In this document: one piece after another, positions 43,266-48,644 of the stretch | Layout of the letters: each line of letters begins with the position of its first letter | Position numbering within the stretch: position 1 is the stretch's first letter | From: Corynebacterium sp. HMSC074A01 | Lineage (GTDB): Bacteria > Actinomycetota > Actinomycetes > Mycobacteriales > Mycobacteriaceae | Direction: 5' to 3' | Assembly: GCF_001831515.1 (NCBI RefSeq) | Contig: NZ_KV825618.1 | Location: 168,305-216,948 of the forward strand | DNA length: 48,644 nucleotides | Made by a program: the position numbers and the translations under genes | The notes under the pieces: model-generated | What the model saw: the letters and a program-made list of their open reading frames with translations, nothing else | Told to the model about the DNA's origin: nothing | Databases searched by the model: none

Positions 43266-44389
43266 TTACTCTGCGGAATCTGATCTATTTTCTTGTTTAG
43301 AGTGGGGTCGTACGTCTAGTTGACTTTTGGCAATTGGTCTAATTCTAACCAAGGGATGGTGCTCTGACCGTATCTTATCTCCAAAAACGTTTTCATATAG
43401 CTCAACTGTTGGCATCCCGAATATTTGCTTTCGCCTAATCAGGAAGAACGCGGTCGCCACTCCTAGCCAGGCGGCGAGGACAGTCAGCGATTGGGAAGAG
43501 AGGCTACTGGGGGTACCAGGAAGGTAGGACCGCATCGGCAATTGGCCAAGCGGAAAACCGCCAATCGTCAATGCTGCTCTGTGTCAGAAGTGCAGTAACT
43601 AAGATCATCGCGATGTAGATTGCCGTTGCTCCTGCGATTCCCAAAAAAAGTAATCGGCGGGCTTTCTCTGGGGAGAACGAGAATTCCCCCGCAAGCTGAG
43701 GGATACTGTCGAAACCAACGTATGCCCAAGGGGCTATTGCGACTATTGCTCCCGCCGCTGTAAAGGCGCTCAAGCCACTGGGTTGTGACTGGCTACTGAG
43801 AGCACCAGCGGAGTTGCACACTGTGGTTGTCCATACGAGAAGTGTGACAACGGTAATAATCATTATGATCACCGACATGGACTGAAAGCGTCCTGAGATT
43901 CTGGCTCCCCGAGTAGCGATTAGTGCGAAAATGACGATCGAAAGCGTTGAGAGTAGAACGTCTGACAGGTAGACTTGCCAGCCCGCGACAGTGTAAAGCG
44001 GCAATCCAGCATTTGATGTAGGGTTCAACGGCCTAAAAATCAGTGGGACTGCCGAGGTGTTCAAAGCAACTATTGAACTGTAGCCAAGGGCTAAAGACCA
44101 GCCTGCGATCGCGCAGTGGATCCTTCCGCTGGCGGCGAGCGCATGGACAACACCGCCTCCACTAACCGGGAGACACTTGACTGCAACACTATAGTTCAAG
44201 CCAATAACCGCGATCATTGAGCCGCCAATGATGAATCCGACGGTTGTGCCAATCCAACCATTTTGTTGGATCCAATCGAAAGGTAACGCGAATGCCCCCA
44301 TCCGATTGCTGAACCGATAGCCATGGCAAAAACCCAGGAGGGCCTATATGAGTTTGACGTACTACTGGGGTTTTCATCGATTTTGCTCC
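43266..44389 (-). pseudogene. APC-family amino-acid permease, broken
   Basis: The minus strand encodes SWVFAMAIGSAIGWG, then after a one-base shift in a five-C run (44295-44299) AFALPFDWIQQNGWIGTTVG, with seven or so membrane helices to DAVLPSWYPQ. A stop follows at 43504, and a third frame holds SQSLTVLAAWLGVATAFFLI RRKQIFG, the normal last helix and tail. About 150 residues covering the late helices are missing, so besides the frameshift there is an internal deletion near 43510-43560. It is not functional as read. Its 3' end lies 10 bp from the ATP-grasp start, so it was the first gene of that operon. Confidence 0.8.
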
Positions 44390-44722
44390 ATAAGGCTAAT
44401 GCAGCTGACAAGTTGAGAGTACCCGCAGGAAGCCGGATGAGTGCGAGAAAGCCCTCGAGTATAACTACGATCCAAATAGTATTGGACCAATCGATGCAAA
44501 AGCTGAGTGGGGGAGCGAACCCAGGGCCATGATCTGCCCGCGTCGTGGCTAACCCATGGCTTGCGGTGATGCGGTGCCGGGTAGGATCGATGGGTTTTGA
44601 GGTTGGCTGTGGGTCCACGGGCCTCCAGGTTCAAGAAGCTCTCCTGCCGAGCGGGATTTCGTGACGCACTCAGAGTGGTAGCTACCACTTTTCGTAGCCA
44701 GTCTTTAAAAACGCGCACTGAT
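44390..44722. other. Gap between permease pseudogene and tRNA-Asn
   Basis: No gene is supported. The minus-strand frames contain a short hydrophobic stretch (IWIVVILEGFLALIRLPAG) open into the permease remnant, but no start, signal or family is convincing. G+C rises from here to the tRNA pair, so this is likely the edge of the island. Confidence 0.4.
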
Positions 44723-44753
44723 AAAGCCCGGGAGTGTGGAGGCCCCGGGCTTT
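44723..44753 (-). terminator. Terminator of tRNA-Asn
   Basis: A perfect ten-base stem AAAGCCCGGG/CCCGGGCTTT with an 11-base loop directly follows the tRNA-Asn 3' end on the minus strand, with a short T-containing tail. Confidence 0.8.
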
Positions 44754-44755
44754 GG

Positions 44756-44828
44756 CTCCTCCAACTGGGCTCGAACCAGTGACCCTTCGATTAACAGTCG
44801 AATGCTCTGCCAACTGAGCTATGGAGGA
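44756..44828 (-). tRNA. tRNA-Asn (GTT)
   Basis: Read on the minus strand, a seven-base acceptor stem TCCTCCA/TGGAGGA is followed by a D arm AGCTCAGTTGGCAGAGC, an anticodon loop CTGTTAA with GTT, and a T loop GGTTCGAGCCC. The discriminator is G, and CCA follows in the genome. All stems pair. Confidence 0.95.
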
Positions 44829-44838
44829 ATGCTCTGCC

Positions 44839-44867
44839 AGTATATGGGGACTCGGCTGCAATGGGAA
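44839..44867 (-). promoter_or_regulatory. Promoter of tRNA-Asn
   Basis: On the minus strand TTCCCA and TATACT are 17 bases apart, and the -10 lies ten bases before the tRNA. The -10 is near consensus and the -35 is weak. Confidence 0.55.
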
Positions 44868-44896
44868 ATCTGGCTCGGTTGCGTCCTGGGCTGAAA

Positions 44897-44925
44897 TTCG
44901 CCTGGAGCCCCGAGCAGGGTATAGT
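44897..44925 (+). promoter_or_regulatory. Promoter of the CAT tRNA
   Basis: TTCGCC and TATAGT are spaced 17 bases, 26 bases before the tRNA. The -10 is good and the -35 poor. It is divergent from the tRNA-Asn promoter. Confidence 0.5.
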
Positions 44926-44951
44926 TCCTACAGCGCTTTGGCGTAAAGGAT

Positions 44952-45025
44952 GGGGCTATAGCTCAGTCGGTTAGAGCCGCGGACTCATAATCCGCTGGTC
45001 GCGGGTTCGAGCCCCGCTGGCCCCA
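44952..45025 (+). tRNA. tRNA with anticodon CAT (Ile2 or elongator Met)
   Basis: The 74 bases fold as a normal tRNA: acceptor GGGGCTA/TGGCCCC with one G-U pair, D arm AGCTCAGTCGGTTAGAGC, anticodon loop CTCATAA, and T arm GCGGGTTCGAGCCCCGC. CAT is read as Met, or as Ile when the C is changed to lysidine by TilS. The body differs from the usual actinobacterial elongator Met (GGCGGGGTAGCTCAG...) and resembles Ile2 tRNAs, so Ile2 is slightly preferred. CCA is not encoded in full. Confidence 0.9.
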
Positions 45026-45031
45026 CACGAG

Positions 45032-45070
45032 AACCGCTGGACGGGGAAGATTCCCTGCCCAGCGGTTTTT
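45032..45070 (+). terminator. Terminator of the CAT tRNA
   Basis: AACCGCTGG pairs with CCAGCGGTT and is followed by TTT and TTCG. The loop contains a second small GGGAA/TTCCC pairing. Confidence 0.85.
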
Positions 45071-45087
45071 CGTTTGCACGGATGGTC

Positions 45088-45525
45088 CTAGAGGCCAGGG
45101 AACAGCACCTTGTTGGTTGAACCGACCTGGATGAGCGTCATCTTGACGGTGTCGAAGACGAAGAGGTCGCCGCCAGGGGCCGCGAAGACGGTGGCTCCAC
45201 CGCCGGAGCGTACAGACATGGGGCTGAGCTTCTCCGGGGGCTGGGTGAAGCCCTGGTTCCAGCACATTGTGCCGACCCAGTTCTTCTCCACCTTCACTGC
45301 TGGGATAAGCGCCTGTGGCGGGTTGCACTCGGGCTGAGATTTTCGGGCCTTATCGGAGACACACAGGGTGGTGTGGCCCTGTGGGGTGTTGTAGATCTCG
45401 CAGCGCACATCGCCGCTTTGGTTGGAGTAGGTATACGTGGCGGCGTTGGCTGCAGGGGCGGTGAGAGTGATGGTCGCAAGGACAATGGTGGCACCGGCGA
45501 GGGTGGCGGTGGTACGTGTCTTCAT
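45088..45525 (-). CDS. Small secreted protein of unknown function
   Basis: This 145-residue precursor has a Sec signal peptide (MKTRTTATLAGATIVLATIT onward, cut near ANAATY). The mature part of about 115 residues contains four Cys (VRCEIYN, TTLCVSD, PECNPPQ, GTMCWNQ), probably two disulfides, and a beta-rich end (LFVFDTVKMTLIQVGS). The layout resembles small secreted actinobacterial proteins of unknown role. The ATG at 45525 is preferred to an upstream codon because GGGAG lies before it and the signal peptide starts there. It ends just after the tRNA terminator. Confidence 0.78.
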   Translation of the reverse strand: MKTRTTATLAGATIVLATITLTAPAANAATYTYSNQSGDVRCEIYNTPQGHTTLCVSDKARKSQPECNPPQALIPAVKVEKNWVGTMCWNQGFTQPPEKLSPMSVRSGGGATVFAAPGGDLFVFDTVKMTLIQVGSTNKVLFPGL

Positions 45526-45568
45526 GGTGATCTCCCGGGATAATTGGATGATATATGGCACGTGTCAC

Positions 45569-47998
45569 TTAGGGTAGTGGTGGGTGGGGGATCTGGCAAG
45601 CGTCGAGGAGCGAAAGCCCAGGTGGATGGGTGAAGTCTTGGGTGCGGATGACGGAGCGGCGCTTGCGGAATGCGGCGGTAAGCGCGGGGACGAGGTGGTC
45701 GTGGAAGTCGAAAACCGTGGCGGAGGCCGTGGTCCCGCGAGTGACGCGGCCGATCTGCTGGATGACGTTGCCTTTGAACGCGACTGGGGCGGCAAGCACG
45801 AGGGCGTCGAGAGCCGGGAGGTCCACGCCCTCGCCGGCGATCTGAGTCATGGCGATGAGCACGAAGCGCGGAGTGGTGGTGAGCGCCTTGCGGGTGGCGC
45901 TGCGGTCTTTCGTGTGCTGCGCGCCGTGGAGCGTGAAGACGGGGACCGGGAGATCGGGGTGGTTGCGGGCGAGGAGTGCTTCTAATGTGGTGATGTGCTC
46001 GCGGCGCTTGACCAGGACGAGGACGTTCATGCCGCTGGTGGCGGCGCGGGCGATAGTCTCGGCGATCAGGGCATTGCGGGTGGGGTCGGCGGCAAGTGCG
46101 TTGTCGAGGTCGGGCCAGTAGAGGTGCGGCTCGTCGTAGGTGAACTCGGTGGTCTGCACGTTGTAGTGCTTCGGGCCGGGGCGCTCGATCTCCATGGTGT
46201 GGCGGATGGGGCCGCAGATCAGCGGTAGGAGCGCGTCGAGGCCGTCGGAGCGGAACGGGGTGGCGGTCAGTCCGGTGACGAAACGGACGTTGAGGTCTGC
46301 GAGCACGCGGGTGAGGCCGGCGGCGCCGACGCGGTGGCACTCATCGATGATGAGGTAGCCGTAGTCGGCGAGGAACTGCGTGCGAGAGTCAGTGCGGCTG
46401 ATCGACTGGGCGGTGATGATGTCGATGTCGCCGCTGAGTTTCTTCGACTTGCCGCCGTGCTGGCCGATGGCGGGGTTGTTGAGGAAAGTGGTGAGTGCGT
46501 CGCGCCACTGGGCGGCGAGCTCCACGTTGGGGACGATGATGGCGGTGGGAACTTGGCGGTGCGCGATAAGTGCGCAGGCCATGACGGTTTTGCCAGCGCC
46601 GGGTGGGGCGACGAGGACGCCGGTGCGGTGCTTGCGCATTGCGTTGACGGCTTTGCGCTGCGCGGGGTAGAGCTCGCCGGTGAACTCGACAGGCATGGTG
46701 CGTGGCTTTGGGGTTTTGCTGCGGCGGGTGACGGTGTAGCCGGCGGTTTTGAGGATGTTGATGGCGTCGTCGAGGGTGCCGCGGTCGAGGGTGAGTGTGC
46801 CGTCGTGTTCGTCGAAGCGGATGATTAGGCGGGGAGTCTGGTAGGTGGACAGGCGCTGGGCCTGGCGAATGTAGAACTGCGGGTTGGGGATCGCGCCGAG
46901 GTGGCGAAGGGCAGTGGCGGTGGTGGCGTCGACGCCCTCGAGGTCGATGTGGACGCGGGAATCGTGCGTGACGCGGACCTTGCCGGAACGTTTTAAGGCT
47001 TTGAGTTCTGCTTTGGTTGGTGGTTGGGGAAGTTGGGTCTCCGGGTCGGGTTGGAGGGCCGCGGCGATCTGTTTGAGCTGTTGTTTGGAGGCCTTGGTTG
47101 TAGTGGCGAGGGCGGCGAACTGGTCGTCGGCGGGCTCGAAGTCGTGGTTGACGAAGATGGTGCGCTGCTCGGCGCGATGCTGGCCGGCGAGCGGGAGTGC
47201 GATGAGGTTGCCGAAGCCGCGGCGCTTGCCCGGCAGCGTGTCCTGGGAAGGGAAGAAGCGGTCGAAGCTGGCGAAGTACTGCTTCGGGCTGGCCTTGGCG
47301 AGCAAGCCGATGCCTACGGTGCGGGCGAGGGAGGCCGAGACGGGCTCGTCGAAGAAGAGCCAGACGTGTGCTCCGGTGCCGGAGCGGGAGAGCTCGATGA
47401 GCGGGTCGAGGCCGAACTCGCGGCAGGTGTCGGCGTAGGTGCGGGCGGCGGTGCGGAAGTCGGCGTCGTCAAAATCGCACGCCAGGAGGAAGCAAGTATC
47501 GCCCTTGCACAGCGGGTACAGGCCGACGTGGAGGGTGTTGTCACGGCGGAGGTGCTGCTCGAGGACCTGCGGGGTGAGTGGTCTGAGGTTTGGGTTGTTC
47601 CGGTCGTAGCGGCCGTAGGAGGCAGGCGACCAGCCTTTCTTCTCGCCGTTGTGCCAGGCGGTGGCGTAGACGTCCTCGCGGCCGCGGAAGTAGTCGGCGA
47701 ACAGGCGGAGCTTCGCGTCGGGGGAGGAGGTGTTGGTGACTTTTGCGGGTTCGGGTGGTGTGGTTTGGGGCTGAGGTGTGGGTTCGGCGTGTGGCGCGGC
47801 TGCGGCTTGTGGCGTGAGTGCGGGGTCAAGCGGGAGCTGTGGGGCGGGGGCTTCGGCGTGGGTGGTGCTGGCGCTGCGGTTGGTTGTTGTGCGCTCTGGT
47901 TGCGCGAGGAAGGCCTCGAAGTCGTCGGTGTCGAGCAGCTTGGCGAGCGCGCGCTCGAGCAGCTGCACGCGGGCTTCGAGATCGTGCGCATCTGGCAT
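45569..47998 (-). CDS. Primase-helicase fusion (TOTE-type AEP plus SF2 helicase)
   Basis: This is an 809-residue protein. After a short coiled N-terminus and a Pro/Thr/Ala linker (about 32-90), residues 93-330 form an archaeo-eukaryotic primase-like domain. Its marks are LLACDFDD (Asp175, Asp177), SRSGTGAHVWLFFDEPV (His211) and RGFGNLIALPLAG. From about 440 there is an SF2 helicase: VLVAPPGAGKTVMA (Walker A about 463-471), YLIIDECHR near 549, VTGLTATPFR, and IQQIGRVTRG as motif VI. This domain pair is the core of TOTE conflict systems, proposed to act against invading DNA. No nuclease domain is seen in this protein. The ATG has GGAG upstream. Confidence 0.82.
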   Translation of the reverse strand: MPDAHDLEARVQLLERALAKLLDTDDFEAFLAQPERTTTNRSASTTHAEAPAPQLPLDPALTPQAAAAPHAEPTPQPQTTPPEPAKVTNTSSPDAKLRLFADYFRGREDVYATAWHNGEKKGWSPASYGRYDRNNPNLRPLTPQVLEQHLRRDNTLHVGLYPLCKGDTCFLLACDFDDADFRTAARTYADTCREFGLDPLIELSRSGTGAHVWLFFDEPVSASLARTVGIGLLAKASPKQYFASFDRFFPSQDTLPGKRRGFGNLIALPLAGQHRAEQRTIFVNHDFEPADDQFAALATTTKASKQQLKQIAAALQPDPETQLPQPPTKAELKALKRSGKVRVTHDSRVHIDLEGVDATTATALRHLGAIPNPQFYIRQAQRLSTYQTPRLIIRFDEHDGTLTLDRGTLDDAINILKTAGYTVTRRSKTPKPRTMPVEFTGELYPAQRKAVNAMRKHRTGVLVAPPGAGKTVMACALIAHRQVPTAIIVPNVELAAQWRDALTTFLNNPAIGQHGGKSKKLSGDIDIITAQSISRTDSRTQFLADYGYLIIDECHRVGAAGLTRVLADLNVRFVTGLTATPFRSDGLDALLPLICGPIRHTMEIERPGPKHYNVQTTEFTYDEPHLYWPDLDNALAADPTRNALIAETIARAATSGMNVLVLVKRREHITTLEALLARNHPDLPVPVFTLHGAQHTKDRSATRKALTTTPRFVLIAMTQIAGEGVDLPALDALVLAAPVAFKGNVIQQIGRVTRGTTASATVFDFHDHLVPALTAAFRKRRSVIRTQDFTHPPGLSLLDACQIPHPPLP

Positions 47999-48258
47999 GG
48001 GGGCTCCGCGGGATAGGGGGAGAGGGTTGTAAGAGGTCAGTGTAGTTGGGGCGGGGACGGGGATTCTGAAGTTTCAACAGTCTTTGCTCCGCGAAAGGGA
48101 GCCAGCGAACGATGAAATCGCTTTTACCTGGCAGTTATGGAGTCGAGATCGCGAGGATATATTGCCTCGGCGGAATTCTGGCTACACTTTCAGAACAAAG
48201 CTAAGAGCGTGATGGCTCGAGGGCAGACGTTCAGTTTGAATATCAAAGGGGGGCGATC
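47999..48258. other. Intergenic region between divergent genes
   Basis: The 260 bp hold the upstream regions of the primase-helicase gene and of the Panacea-like pseudogene. Only short A+T-rich stretches (GGATATATTGCC near 48155, GGCTACACTTT near 48181) could be promoter parts. No small gene is supported. Confidence 0.3.
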
Positions 48259-48621
48259 ATGTCGAACGTATTCGATGTCGGCCAACTGGTGACGGAACTG
48301 ATTCCAAGTGTTGAAAAGATGAAACTCTATAAATTGTGCTTCTTTTCTCAAGGGTGGCACCTGGCTTGGACCGGTAGGCCCCTTTTTGAAGAGAAGTTGC
48401 TGGCTTGCTCGTAGGGGCCAGTGCCTGCGAGGCTTCGTCGAGAAGCGGATGCCGTTGCGCGTGGATGGGAGATTCCTAACGTACCCCGGGGAAACTCGGA
48501 CAAACTGACGTCCTATGAACGGGCGGTGGTGTTAAGTGTTGTCAGCTTCTATGGCGGGCGGACCTCTAGAGCGCTGTCTCAAATGAGCCATGGTTTGGCG
48601 TGGAGAGAGGCTCGGACCTGA
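48259..48621 (+). pseudogene. Panacea (DUF4065) antitoxin-like gene with amber codon
   Basis: The frame starts MSNVFDVGQLVTELIPSVEK MKLYKLCFFSQGWHLAWTGRPLFEEKLLACS, stops at TAG (48412-48414), and continues in the same frame as GPVPARLRRE, SDKLTSYERAVVLSVVSFYG and LAWREART to TGA. LYKLCFFSQGWHLA and the GPV block are the Panacea/SocA-like family core; where the family usually has a Trp-containing sequence before GPV there is now ACS and the stop. Panacea proteins neutralise varied toxins. No partner toxin is seen in this window, which ends 23 bases after. The gene is inactive unless the amber codon is read through. Confidence 0.75.
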
Positions 48622-48644
48622 CCCCCGTTAGGTAGACACCTGAT

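Noticed and set aside
44756..44828. Phage-type attachment site in the tRNA-Asn 3' end
   Set aside because: No second copy of the tRNA 3' end and no integrase gene were found in the window.
47024..48016. Plus-strand open frame opposite the primase-helicase
   Set aside because: It has Gly/Val/Glu-rich low-complexity sequence with no start context and lies fully inside a well-supported gene.

Overview
The window is a piece of chromosome from a Corynebacterium-like actinobacterium. The evidence is the conserved order mazG, PorB/PorC-like porin, lytic transglycosylase, eno, FtsB/DivIC-like gene, DUF501 gene, ppx (the same core order is known around Rv1021-Rv1026 in Mycobacterium tuberculosis), a DnaG of corynebacterial type, an apparent alpha-helical mycomembrane porin, and G+C-rich flanks with many GTG starts.

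Layout. 1-12.1 kb is G+C-rich housekeeping DNA: a barstar/guanyl-RNase pair, dnaG, a secreted protein, an OGG-fold protein, mazG, porin, lytic transglycosylase, eno, a CAP-domain surface protein, FtsB-like, DUF501, ppx and a YtxH-like protein. From 12.2 to about 44.4 kb lies a visibly A+T-richer surface-glycan island. Its plus-strand part has wecB, glycosyltransferases of several folds, a Wzm/Wzt ABC exporter, a membrane-anchored CgeB-like glycosyltransferase, two GT2/GT-B fusion proteins and a GT2-GT2 tandem enzyme. The minus strand carries wecC, a GT25 enzyme and a compact operon: an amino-acid permease pseudogene, ATP-grasp ligase, capsule-type glycosyltransferase, HAD phosphatase, nucleotidyltransferase-kinase fusion, second nucleotidyltransferase and PP-loop ATPase. 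WecB and WecC together would make UDP-ManNAcA. The glycosyltransferases could build a polymer that Wzm/Wzt exports, and the minus-strand operon looks like a pathway that makes and attaches an activated substituent. Two IS481-like elements with long imperfect inverted repeats and 15-bp target duplications interrupt the island, and one of them has been broken by an IS21-family remnant.

The island ends at a divergent tRNA pair, tRNA-Asn(GTT) and a tRNA with anticodon CAT. Beyond it (45-48.6 kb) the DNA is G+C-rich again, with a small secreted protein, a primase-helicase fusion resembling the AEP-helicase of TOTE conflict systems, and a Panacea (DUF4065) antitoxin-like gene broken by an in-frame amber codon.

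The strongest candidates for new biology are the minus-strand decoration operon (36.6-43.3 kb), the unassigned small proteins embedded in glycosyltransferase operons, the stand-alone primase-helicase, the loss of zinc ligands in DnaG, and the 812-bp element that keeps transposon ends but has no recognisable transposase.
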